Below are positions 1 to 7,246 of a DNA stretch of 11,674 nucleotides, piece after piece. Each line of letters begins with the position of its first letter. Position 1 is the first letter of the stretch. Origin of the DNA: Simkania negevensis (GTDB taxonomy: Bacteria > Chlamydiota > Chlamydiia > Chlamydiales > JAFITR01); NCBI GenBank assembly GCA_017116025.1, contig JAFITR010000036.1, forward strand, positions 1-11,674. The letters are read 5' to 3'. The notes under the pieces were generated by a model. The model worked only from the letters and a program-made list of their open reading frames with translations. It was not told the DNA's origin and made no database searches. A program made the position numbers and the translations under genes.

Positions 1-52
1 TGGCGAAAAAGCCAAAGGCCGGCACGCATGTCTGATAGAGGTGTAATCTTCT

Positions 53-1276
53 CTATGCTGTCATCATTCGCGAAATAGATTGGTTCATTAAGGCATCCAT
101 TATGCTATGGAGTTCTTGTAATATCTTATCCACGTTACTTTGATCCGACTGCCTCTGCTCACCCGATGTGCTATGCATCTGTCCAGTCAGTGTCGTCTCC
201 ATATCCAACTGCGATTTACTGGCATTTTCGGTACCTGCGTTTAACGTATCTGTTGCCTTCTGCTTGTTATACGCTATCTGCATCGTACTAGACACTGCGT
301 TAAACATCTGTCCAAATGGATTCTGGGTCTGCACCATCTTCTGAGAAAATTGACCAACTTTCTCCTTCCACGAATACTCCCTACGAACGGCCTTTTTTCC
401 TTCTGCATTCTTCGTATCATCGTCGCCAGGTTTGCCAGACCTGTCATCTGCCTGAGTAGAACTGCCTGTTTGATCACTGCTTCCTGCTTGAGCAGTTTGA
501 TCACCAGCATTTTGAACATTGCTAGGAGCTGTGTTATTAGTAGTAGCACTTGTTGTAGGGCTTTGCGGCCCTTGCTGTGCAGATACTGGGCCTGCGCCAC
601 CGGCGTGTGCAGATGCTGGGCCTGCATCAGCGTCGCCACCGGCGCCAGAGTCGGACGTAACACTTGACTTGTTCGTCTCTTCGCCGGGCAGTTTCTCCTC
701 GTCTGTAGGAGCAAACATCGATCCTCCTACGAAGACCAGACCGCAAGTGCCGCCGGCGAAGCCAGCAAACGCACTAGCTCCAGCGATATTAGCGTCTTGT
801 GTGTATTGGTCTGCCTGTGCTTTTGCACCACCAACAACAAATTGTCTAACCAGAGGGAACATCGATTTGTTTAGGTGCGTTGCAGAGATGGCATACTTCA
901 TCTGCGCCTGCTCACCTACCGTGTTGGCATTCACTAACCGGTTTCCTATTTCATTAAACATAACCAACATACGACTCAACGGCGAATTCAAAGCACTTGT
1001 AACCATAGAAGCATAGTTATTCATATCGGCCAAAATTGTCTGCGACTTCGATTCAAGATCCTTCAGAGGAAGCGGTTTTTTAAGAAGAGGAGCCTGCGAT
1101 AACATTGACCCCTCACTTTTTGGCCAACCTTTAGAAAAATCGACAAGTTCGTCCCCCTTCTTACCAACAGCCTTCTTACGAATCTCCACAGCAGCGTGAA
1201 ATTGTGCACCCTCAGTAAGCCGCTTCTGCTCCGCATGTGATACAGGATCATGATTTGATTGAATGTCGCCTGGCAT
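53..1276 (-). CDS. Possible type III secretion translocator or secreted substrate, 407 aa
   Basis: I do not recognise the exact family. The 407-residue product has no N-terminal signal peptide. Residues 80-135 look helical and amphipathic. Residues 164-188 form a Gly/Ala-rich hydrophobic segment that could insert in a membrane. Residues 205-295 are a low-complexity Ser/Thr/Gly/Ala/Gln/Asp stretch. Residues 300-407 are polar and helix-rich, with regularly spaced Gln, Met, Ala and Leu (the end reads LHSIMDALMNQSISRMM). A signal-less protein with one hydrophobic patch and a coiled C-terminal helix is the layout of type III translocators of the YopD/EspB kind; that assignment is inference from architecture. 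The ATG at 1276 is supported by AGGGGG about eight bases upstream. Two strong promoters precede it, so it probably forms its own transcription unit. No chaperone gene is visible next to it. Alternatives are another secreted effector or an inclusion-membrane protein, although the usual bilobed hydrophobic domain of Inc proteins is absent. The reading frame itself is secure. Confidence 0.85.
   Translation of the reverse strand: MPGDIQSNHDPVSHAEQKRLTEGAQFHAAVEIRKKAVGKKGDELVDFSKGWPKSEGSMLSQAPLLKKPLPLKDLESKSQTILADMNNYASMVTSALNSPLSRMLVMFNEIGNRLVNANTVGEQAQMKYAISATHLNKSMFPLVRQFVVGGAKAQADQYTQDANIAGASAFAGFAGGTCGLVFVGGSMFAPTDEEKLPGEETNKSSVTSDSGAGGDADAGPASAHAGGAGPVSAQQGPQSPTTSATTNNTAPSNVQNAGDQTAQAGSSDQTGSSTQADDRSGKPGDDDTKNAEGKKAVRREYSWKEKVGQFSQKMVQTQNPFGQMFNAVSSTMQIAYNKQKATDTLNAGTENASKSQLDMETTLTGQMHSTSGEQRQSDQSNVDKILQELHSIMDALMNQSISRMMTA
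575..646 (-). repeat. Imperfect in-gene tandem repeat in the low-complexity segment
   Basis: Two adjacent copies share GTGCAGAT-A/G-CTGGGCCTGC (plus strand, from 577 and from 607) and then CGCCACCGGC, the second copy carrying nine extra bases. Spacing between copies is 30 bases, so the frame is kept. The encoded unit is AGP-A/V-SA-H/Q. This looks like slippage or unequal recombination in a disordered linker. Confidence 0.6.
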
Positions 1277-1378
1277 TTTTTATCCCCCTAATTTATAACA
1301 GCTTATGGATGACTCCCGAAAAAGCTCCCCAGTCTTTTCAAGAGAAAAAAGAACAAACCACCCACAGCCTACAACTAT

Positions 1379-1407
1379 ATTATAACCGATAGAGAGCAGA
1401 ATTTCAA
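1379..1407 (-). promoter_or_regulatory. Proximal sigma70-type promoter of the 407-aa gene
   Basis: Reading the minus strand, TTGAAA (1407-1402) is followed by a 17-base spacer and a perfect TATAAT (1384-1379). One mismatch to consensus in twelve with ideal spacing makes this a convincing housekeeping-sigma promoter (sigma66 in chlamydiae). Transcription would begin near 1372, leaving a leader of about 95 bases before the ATG at 1276. Confidence 0.7.
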
Positions 1408-1457
1408 TTAATTTATATGTAAAGAGCCGCTCTTCCCAGTAACGTTTGAACAGACTA

Positions 1458-1486
1458 ATTGTAGCAAAAAAATCTTTATTTGTCAA
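1458..1486 (-). promoter_or_regulatory. Distal sigma70-type promoter of the 407-aa gene
   Basis: On the minus strand, a perfect TTGACA (1486-1481), a 17-base spacer containing a T run, and TACAAT (1463-1458). The -35 box begins only five bases after the fumC stop codon, so there is no room for a conventional fumC terminator before it. Together with the promoter at 1379-1407 it forms a tandem pair. A 13-base perfect hairpin (AAGAGC, one base, GCTCTT; about 1422-1434) lies between them, but no T run follows it. Confidence 0.7.
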
Positions 1487-1491
1487 ATATT

Positions 1492-2883
1492 TTATGAACG
1501 GTGAAGGTTAACCATTTTTTTAGGATCGACGATTTCATCGAAGGTTTTTTCGTCGAGCATACCCAGCTCTATTGCTGCTTGTTTGAGTGTGGTATTTTCT
1601 GTGTAGGCTTTTTTAACGATAAGAGCGGCTTTATCATATCCGATATGTGTATTGAGTGCGGTAGCAAGCATCAGCGACTCTTCGAGGTGGTGTGCGATGC
1701 GTTTGATATTGGGTTCGATACCGTTGACACACTTGTCGGTGAAGTTTTGAGCGCCTTGTGCAAGCAAGACAATCGACTGAAGCAAGTTGTAGATCATCAT
1801 TGGTTTGTAGACATTGAGTTCGAAGTCGCCTTGTGATCCGGCAAAACCGATAGCAGCATCATTTCCCATCACCTGTATTGCCACCATAGTGAGTGCTTCG
1901 CTCTGTGTAGGGTTGACTTTACCTGGCATGATGGACGATCCAGGTTCGTTGGTAGGGAGGATAAGCTCGCCAAAGCCGCAGCGCGGTCCTGAAGCCATGA
2001 GGCGTATATCATCAGCGATTTTAAAGAGGACACACGCCGTCTGCCGCAATGCACCGCTGACCTCGACGATAGCGTCGTGGGCAGCAAGCCCTTCGAATTT
2101 ATTCGACCCTGTGATGAACTTTATTCCTGTCAACTCACTGATCACTTCAGCAACGCGTTGTGGGAAGGCATCAGGCGAGTTGAGGCCCGTACCTACTGCA
2201 GTACCTCCTAAGGCAATTTCCGAGAGGTGTGCGAGCGTATGATTAATCGCACGAACAGAGAAGCCTACTTGCGCAGCATATCCTCCGAACTCCTGTCCTA
2301 ACGAGAGGGGTGTGGCGTCCATCATATGGGTACGCCCTGTTTTGATGATCTCTTTGAATGCCACAGATTTTTCTGTCAGGGCATCCTGGAAGGTACGTAA
2401 AGAGGGAAGGAGCTCATTGACGATAGCCGTCTTGGCAGCGATGTGCATCGCTGTCGGGAAGGTGTCGTTAGACGACTGCGATTTGTTGACATCGTCGTTG
2501 GGGTGGATAGGATCTTTAGACCCCTTGACGCCTCCCATCAGCTCGATAGCCCGGTTGCTGATGACCTCGTTGACATTCATATTCGTCTGCGTGCCCGACC
2601 CCGTCTGCCAGACGACGAGGGGGAATTGATCGGCACCCATCTCTCCGACAAGGATCTCGTCACACACCGTGCTGATCACCTCTTTTTTTTCTTTGGGAAG
2701 GAGGCCCAGCTCAGCGTTGACGATAGCAGCAGCCTTTTTAACGACAGCGAAAGCTCTGATCAGCGCCATCGGCATCTTTTCGTCGCCGATTTTAAAGTTC
2801 TCCTTGGACCTCTGCGTCTGAGCTCCATAATAGGCTTCGTCAGCGACCTCAACTTCACCAAGTGAGTCCTTCTCTTTACGCAT
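1492..2883 (-). CDS. fumC: Class II fumarate hydratase (fumarase C)
   Basis: Catalyses the reversible hydration of fumarate to L-malate in the TCA cycle; a cytosolic homotetramer in this family. The 463-residue product has the expected length. It carries the early class II block TGSGTQTNMNVNEV (94-107), KSQSSNDTFPTA (134-145), the GRTHMMDATPL segment with the likely catalytic base His186, and the superfamily signature GSSIMPGKVNPTQSE (315-329), whose mobile loop supplies the catalytic serine. The start at 2883 is chosen because AAAGGAG lies ten bases upstream and the protein then begins MRKEKDSLGEVEV, as fumarases do. The frame stays open for 30 codons further upstream, but that stretch is Cys/Arg-rich and overlaps atpK. 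The ribosome binding site overlaps the atpK stop (TAAAAGGAG), so fumC is almost certainly the last gene of the ATPase transcript. Confidence 0.96.
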   Translation of the reverse strand: MRKEKDSLGEVEVADEAYYGAQTQRSKENFKIGDEKMPMALIRAFAVVKKAAAIVNAELGLLPKEKKEVISTVCDEILVGEMGADQFPLVVWQTGSGTQTNMNVNEVISNRAIELMGGVKGSKDPIHPNDDVNKSQSSNDTFPTAMHIAAKTAIVNELLPSLRTFQDALTEKSVAFKEIIKTGRTHMMDATPLSLGQEFGGYAAQVGFSVRAINHTLAHLSEIALGGTAVGTGLNSPDAFPQRVAEVISELTGIKFITGSNKFEGLAAHDAIVEVSGALRQTACVLFKIADDIRLMASGPRCGFGELILPTNEPGSSIMPGKVNPTQSEALTMVAIQVMGNDAAIGFAGSQGDFELNVYKPMMIYNLLQSIVLLAQGAQNFTDKCVNGIEPNIKRIAHHLEESLMLATALNTHIGYDKAALIVKKAYTENTTLKQAAIELGMLDEKTFDEIVDPKKMVNLHRS

Positions 2884-2897
2884 TCCCACGTCTCCTT

Positions 2898-3329
2898 TTA
2901 ATAGATAATGAGGAGAGCAAAGACGAAGGCAAAAAGAGCAAACGACTCGACAATTCCCACGGCGGCAAAACACTTACCAAAGATGGCAGGCTCTCGTGCT
3001 GAAGCTTGTATACCAGAAGCGGCACACTTGCCTTGGTAGATGGCTGACACCATGATCGCCAAACCCGAAGCAAAGCCGATACCGATGGCGGAGAGAGCAC
3101 CAAGCTCACCCGCTTTGACGCTTTGTGCCATCAACAGCATAAGGATAAAGCCATAGATCGATTGTGACGAGGGAGCTGCCGACATACCGATAAACTTACC
3201 ATGCCCCTCTTCGACACGGCTCATCACAGCATGCGACGCCATGCCTGCAATACCACAACCTATCGCACTACCTAAGCAACTTAAACCGAGAGCTAAAGCA
3301 GGCCCTACCATATCATATGCAGTACTCAT
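2898..3329 (-). CDS. atpK: V/A-type ATPase proteolipid subunit K (c subunit)
   Basis: Forms the membrane rotor ring that carries the translocated ion past subunit I. The 143-residue protein is a fused double hairpin with four membrane helices (about 8-30, 52-72, 78-98 and 119-142), as in V-type c subunits. The second hairpin carries the essential carboxylate, Glu128 in GIVESFALF. The equivalent position in the first hairpin is Gln56 in PSSQSIYG, so there is one carboxylate per four helices. Ser55, Gln56, Tyr59, Gln108 and Glu128 line up with Na+ ligands I recall from Enterococcus NtpK, which makes Na+ coupling plausible but unproven. The start overlaps the atpI stop in ATGA; AGGAG lies about eleven bases upstream. 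fumC follows 14 bases after the stop. Confidence 0.96.
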   Translation of the reverse strand: MSTAYDMVGPALALGLSCLGSAIGCGIAGMASHAVMSRVEEGHGKFIGMSAAPSSQSIYGFILMLLMAQSVKAGELGALSAIGIGFASGLAIMVSAIYQGKCAASGIQASAREPAIFGKCFAAVGIVESFALFAFVFALLIIY

Positions 3330-5263
3330 AACTCATTCTTCTCCTTTTTATGCAACAGAGCAAGGGGCTGGAAGCGCTTTCCACCACCCTCAAAGCTCCA
3401 ATGGTACCATTCAAGAAAATTTAAACGCAGCCCATGGATTACCCCACCCATGATCCCTAGCGAGATGTTGACGATGTGTCCGAGCAAGATGATAATAGCG
3501 CCAAAAAACCATCCCAGCTTGCTTCCCATCTCATTAAAGGTAGCACTCATAATCCCTCCTGCCAAACCCAAAGCGTAGAGGCGCAGGTAGGAGAGAGCAT
3601 CGGCAAAAATCTGTATGATGTTAGCGATATCGGCAAGGCCTGCAAGTTTTTTCTGCACAACAGAGACAATAACAGCAAGGACCACCCCTGTACAGAGGAT
3701 CTCCAGCCCCCACTCCGCTCCCGCTACAGGGTCTATGCCAAAGAGGTAGTGGCTGAACGAAAGACTCTTGAGTATACTGGGAAAGTAGAGGTAGCATCCC
3801 ACCATAAAAAGGATCCACCCTATGCCGGCATAGCTACGCCTGAGGTTTCTCAAAAAAGAGAGTGCCATATGGATCACACCGATAAAAAGTGAGAACTCCA
3901 GGAGGATATTGCCCGAAAAGGTGTTGTAGATAGGGTAGATGAGACGGTTACCATCTTTAACCTCTTCAACAGAGGCGATAAAGTCGTAGGAGGTCTTTGC
4001 CCCAGCAAGCTGCGGATGTTTGGCGACAAGCTCTCTGTAGGTCGCATTGTCTTTGTGTTCCATCAGATATTGCGCCTTCTTTTCTACCACCCACATCATC
4101 AGAGAGTAGCGTTTGACATCGCTCTTGATACTAAAGTCAAGGCCGAAGAAGGAAGCCGTCAAAATCCCCCATACCACGCAAGATACAGCAAGGATCAAGG
4201 CAAGCTTGATCACACGTTTACCACCACCTTTAATATGGAAAAAGCGGAAGTAGAGAAAAACGGCAATAACGAGATAGCTCACGCCATAGCCACCGTCGCC
4301 CATGATGATACCGAAGAAGAGAGCAAAAAACAGCAGCACCCATTTTGACGGATCGTTATCCGTCGTCGAAGGGGTGTCATAGATGTGAACAAGGTCCTCA
4401 CCGATTCTCCCCATTCCCCGGTTTTCAAGGTGGGTAGGGACGCGGTCGTTCTCTTCAACAGCAACCTCTTCGTAATAGACACCGCGGCGTGCAGCGAAGC
4501 GACTGACCACATCTGCCGAGGAACGCGCCACCCAGCCTTCTACAACAAAAAGGGTATCGTCAGCATACGAACGCGCTAATCCCCTAGCATTGATGAGGTG
4601 GTGGGTATCGAGTTTGATCAACAGCTGCTCGTGCAGGTAGTGGTTAAACCGCGCATACTCCTTAAGACGCTCTTCTGTTTCGCATATCTCGCTGTCGACG
4701 CGCTCCTTTTCTTTCAACAGCACTCCGATAGGCCGATCGATGACAACTTCTACTAACCCGTCGTATGATCTTTTTCCCTTGCTGATCGCCACGAGGTAGT
4801 CAAGATCGTGCATATGACCGACGTAGATGAGCTCAGGGTGTTCTGTCAGGTCGAGTTGGTCCAGCTTCTTCGTATAAAAAAACTGAAACAAACGTCCTGA
4901 CATACCTTCTATCTCGCGCAACTGTTCAACAGAAAAATCGCCGAAGATTTCGACACGAGGAATCTCTTGATGCAGCACCCTCGTTTCTTCGTACAACGCT
5001 TCAAGGCGGTCGCGCACGGCAACGATCTCTTGTGCAAGGCGATCAACATCGATGGCAACAAGATTCTCCTCCTGATCCACCGTAGGCTGACCACGAACAA
5101 TACCTATCGCCTTCTCAATCAATTGTATCTCATCAGGAGGAGGAGGAGTTGTTGACGCCGAAGTAATGAACTCCACCGCCCCCAGCTTTTGCACAGAGGA
5201 GAAAAAGTCCTCCGAGCCACTGGCCGGGCCGATAAAGAGGTGCTTGTCGCAATCAATCCTCAT
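3326..5263 (-). CDS. atpI: V/A-type ATPase subunit I (a subunit, stator and ion half-channels)
   Basis: The membrane stator subunit that provides the ion half-channels facing the K ring and anchors the peripheral stalk. At 645 residues it has the family's usual two-part layout: a soluble N-terminal half (1-300) with helical, charged segments, then about seven to eight membrane helices from residue 306 on. FFGIIMGDGGYG (317-328) opens the membrane domain. The essential channel arginine is Arg561 in DALSYLRLYALGLAGG (555-570). A second conserved block, LGIMGGVIHGLRLNFLEWY (602-620), holds His610 and Arg613. The protein ends in a basic tail after the last helix. The ATG overlaps the atpD stop (ATGA at 5260-5263), with a GGGA-type site just upstream, and its own stop overlaps the atpK start, so translation of D, I and K is probably coupled. 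Confidence 0.95.
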   Translation of the reverse strand: MRIDCDKHLFIGPASGSEDFFSSVQKLGAVEFITSASTTPPPPDEIQLIEKAIGIVRGQPTVDQEENLVAIDVDRLAQEIVAVRDRLEALYEETRVLHQEIPRVEIFGDFSVEQLREIEGMSGRLFQFFYTKKLDQLDLTEHPELIYVGHMHDLDYLVAISKGKRSYDGLVEVVIDRPIGVLLKEKERVDSEICETEERLKEYARFNHYLHEQLLIKLDTHHLINARGLARSYADDTLFVVEGWVARSSADVVSRFAARRGVYYEEVAVEENDRVPTHLENRGMGRIGEDLVHIYDTPSTTDNDPSKWVLLFFALFFGIIMGDGGYGVSYLVIAVFLYFRFFHIKGGGKRVIKLALILAVSCVVWGILTASFFGLDFSIKSDVKRYSLMMWVVEKKAQYLMEHKDNATYRELVAKHPQLAGAKTSYDFIASVEEVKDGNRLIYPIYNTFSGNILLEFSLFIGVIHMALSFLRNLRRSYAGIGWILFMVGCYLYFPSILKSLSFSHYLFGIDPVAGAEWGLEILCTGVVLAVIVSVVQKKLAGLADIANIIQIFADALSYLRLYALGLAGGIMSATFNEMGSKLGWFFGAIIILLGHIVNISLGIMGGVIHGLRLNFLEWYHWSFEGGGKRFQPLALLHKKEKNEL

Positions 5264-5862
5264 CTTTTTTTCCCTATCTTGTTTTTTGCCACCTTGGCCT
5301 GTGAAACAGCGGCGAGTTCCTGGTCACCCAAGAAGACCTTGATCTTTCTGATGTTCTGTCTGGAGCGCGGTATCATGATTTTCTCAAAGAGGTTAACGCG
5401 TATAGAGACCTCCCTCAGCTCCTTTTCTAGTGCCGCCTTCTTCTCCTCTGCAACATCAACCTTAGCATGAGCAGTGACGACCTTGCGCAGCCCATCGATA
5501 ACACCATCAAGCCAAGGTGGTGTATCGAAGAGGGAGTAGCTCACCTCTTCAAAAGCGATCCCTTCAAAGAAGGGGATGTCGACGCCGGCAATATTCTCAT
5601 ACCGTTTAGCAACCTTTTCAACCGCAGTAACCTGCTCAGCAGTGGGGGTACTCATCTCGTATACAAGCGCACTATACCCTTCGACCACACCCTTCTCTCG
5701 TGTGAACTCCTGCGCCAGTGCCTTTATCTCATGACGTACGTAGTTGACCTCCGTCTGGAGCATCGCTTTTTTCAGCTGTAGCGTCGGCAGGTAGCGCTCC
5801 AGCTGGGCAAGTTTTACCTGCTGGGCACGCAACTCATTCTTTGTCAACTTCACTTCCGCCAC
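5260..5862 (-). CDS. atpD: V/A-type ATPase subunit D (central rotor shaft)
   Basis: Central stalk subunit that turns inside the A3B3 head. The 200-residue product shows two long coiled-coil helices (about 5-62 and 135-197) around a short globular middle with NIAGVDIPFF (90-99). The conserved C-terminal block is RVNLFEKIMIPR (155-166). The start codon is GTG at 5862: the product MAEVKLTKN matches the family N terminus, and no in-frame ATG fits. The upstream site is weak (TAGG elements). This gene is separated from atpB by 82 bases that hold a hairpin-forming repeat, the only sizeable gap in the ATPase operon. Its stop overlaps the atpI start in ATGA. Confidence 0.94.
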   Translation of the reverse strand: MAEVKLTKNELRAQQVKLAQLERYLPTLQLKKAMLQTEVNYVRHEIKALAQEFTREKGVVEGYSALVYEMSTPTAEQVTAVEKVAKRYENIAGVDIPFFEGIAFEEVSYSLFDTPPWLDGVIDGLRKVVTAHAKVDVAEEKKAALEKELREVSIRVNLFEKIMIPRSRQNIRKIKVFLGDQELAAVSQAKVAKNKIGKKR

Positions 5863-5900
5863 ACCTATACCTACAGCTATGAGCTCGTTCTATATGTCTT

Positions 5901-5942
5901 GTTTACCACAGAGAAAAATTTCTCTGTGTCTCGGTGGTAAAC
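5901..5942. repeat. Hairpin-forming palindromic repeat between atpB and atpD
   Basis: The outer arms are perfect: GTTTACCAC (5901-5909) and GTGGTAAAC (5934-5942). Inside lies a second perfect inverted repeat, CACAGAGAAA (5907-5916) with TTTCTCTGTG (5919-5928). The right side has five extra bases (TCTCG), so the outer and inner stems cannot both form completely. No T run follows in the direction of transcription, so it is not a standard terminator. It shares the TTACC end and the AGAGAAA/TTTTTCTCT core with the palindrome upstream of atpE (10550-10600), which suggests a dispersed intergenic repeat family. Confidence 0.75.
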
Positions 5943-5944
5943 AT

Positions 5945-7246
5945 TTATCCCCCGGGCCAATATGTTGTTGTTAGCGACTCTTTGATTCCCACCTCGTTAC
6001 TCTCAAAACACTCCGACAGCGTCTTCCATCCAAGGTCGAGAGCAGCTTCTAACGCAAGGTTGACATCCAAGCTCATAAACCGCTCTTCGAAGAGGTTACC
6101 ATAGTTGAGAAGTCTCTCATCCCACTTGGACAACTTGAACCCCATCGACTCGCGCTCTTTCGCCTTCTTCGACTCGGCATATAGCCGCACCATATTGTTG
6201 GCGATATCGCCATGGTCTTCGCGAGTAACTTTACCGATGACAAGCTGTTTGAGGCGTGATAGCGATCCAAAAGGGTCTATCATCTTGTTGTGTAGATAGA
6301 ACTGTCCCTCGGTGATGTAGCCCGTATTGTCTGGAACGGGGTGGGTAACGTCTCCTCCCGGCATCGTCGTTACGGCAATGATCGTGACAGAACCGCTACC
6401 GTCGATATCGACAGCCTTCTCGTAGCGGGAGGCAAGGTCGGAATAGAGCGATCCGGGATAGCCTCTGTTGGAAGGGATCTGGTCCATGGTGATCGCAATC
6501 TCCTTGATCGCATCGGCAAAAGATGTCATATCGGTGAGCAGGACAAGAACGTCTTTGTCTTGCATAGCAAACTGTTCCGCACATGCAAGGGCCATATCGG
6601 GAACGAGTAGACACTCAACAACGGGGTCTGTTGCCCTGTGGACAAACATCACCGTCTTTGCCATCGACCCCGCCTGTTCAGCATTGTCAATAAAGCCCTG
6701 GTAGTCGTCGAAGGTAAGGCCCATGCCGGCGATGATCACAACATCGGCATCGGTCTGGTTGGCGATACGCATCAATAACGGGTTGTAAGGCTCTCCTGGT
6801 ATAGAGAATATCGGGATCTTCTGCGATTTGACAAGGCAGTTGAAGACGTCGATCATCGGGATGTTCGTCTTCACCATCTCACGGGGGATGATTCGTTTTG
6901 TCGGATTGAAAGAGGGAGTACCGATCTCGATTTCTTCGCCTAGCAGGTCGGGGCCACCGTCGATAGGCTTTCCTGTACCACTTATGCGCCTGCCGAGGAG
7001 TGAGCGACCAAAGAGTGCTTCCATCTGGCGGCGCAAAAAGGTGACGCGGTCGCCGGTGGAGATACCGCGCGTGCCGCCAAAAACCTGCAACGTCACCTGG
7101 TCATCATTGATGCGCAAGACAGAAGCATACGTCTTCCTTCCGTCGGCAAGCTCTACCTCAGCAAGCTCACCCAAAGCAATCTCTGTAGCGGTGACAGTGA
7201 TCAGGTTCCCCTTCATGTCGTTGATTCTATCGTGATAGGTCTTCAT
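5945..7246 (-). CDS. atpB: V/A-type ATPase subunit B (non-catalytic head subunit)
   Basis: Alternates with subunit A in the A3B3 head and forms the non-catalytic nucleotide interfaces. The 433 residues match the family length. The N-terminal barrel begins MKTYHDRINDMKGNLITV. The P-loop position reads FSIPGEPYNPLLMRIA (147-162) and lacks the Walker A lysine, as expected for B subunits. Conserved B-type blocks include PSNRGYPGSLYSDLASRYEKA (258-278) and MPGGDVTHPVPDNTGYITEG (295-314). The ATG at 7246 overlaps the atpA stop in ATGA, with GGAGAG eight bases or so upstream, so A and B translation is probably coupled, fitting their equal stoichiometry. After the stop comes the repeat-bearing gap before atpD. 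Confidence 0.96.
   Translation of the reverse strand: MKTYHDRINDMKGNLITVTATEIALGELAEVELADGRKTYASVLRINDDQVTLQVFGGTRGISTGDRVTFLRRQMEALFGRSLLGRRISGTGKPIDGGPDLLGEEIEIGTPSFNPTKRIIPREMVKTNIPMIDVFNCLVKSQKIPIFSIPGEPYNPLLMRIANQTDADVVIIAGMGLTFDDYQGFIDNAEQAGSMAKTVMFVHRATDPVVECLLVPDMALACAEQFAMQDKDVLVLLTDMTSFADAIKEIAITMDQIPSNRGYPGSLYSDLASRYEKAVDIDGSGSVTIIAVTTMPGGDVTHPVPDNTGYITEGQFYLHNKMIDPFGSLSRLKQLVIGKVTREDHGDIANNMVRLYAESKKAKERESMGFKLSKWDERLLNYGNLFEERFMSLDVNLALEAALDLGWKTLSECFESNEVGIKESLTTTYWPGG

Noticed and set aside
1..52. Hairpins or a short gene start (ATG at 29, minus strand, MRAGLWLFR) at the window edge
   Set aside because: Stems are only three to four base pairs, no ribosome site is visible, and the sequence ends too soon to judge coding.
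519..1016. 165-codon plus-strand frame opposite the 407-aa gene
   Set aside because: It is antisense to a well-supported gene, has no ribosome site, and its Ala/Pro/Cys-rich content reflects the complementary low-complexity codons.
1422..1434. AAGAGC-GCTCTT hairpin as the terminator of the ATPase-fumC operon
   Set aside because: The stem is only six pairs with a one-base loop and is not followed by a T run.
1280..1486. 68-codon minus-strand frame between fumC and the 407-aa gene
   Set aside because: Its only start is a TTG that is the -35 box (TTGACA) of a near-consensus promoter, it has no ribosome site and it spans both promoters and the gene leader.
1814..2242. 142-codon plus-strand frame opposite fumC
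   Set aside because: It is antisense to strongly conserved fumarase sequence, so its openness is a by-product of codon usage.
2884..2973. 30-codon N-terminal extension of fumarase
   Set aside because: It overlaps atpK, is Cys/Arg-rich unlike any fumarase N terminus, and the start at 2883 has a good ribosome site and the family length.
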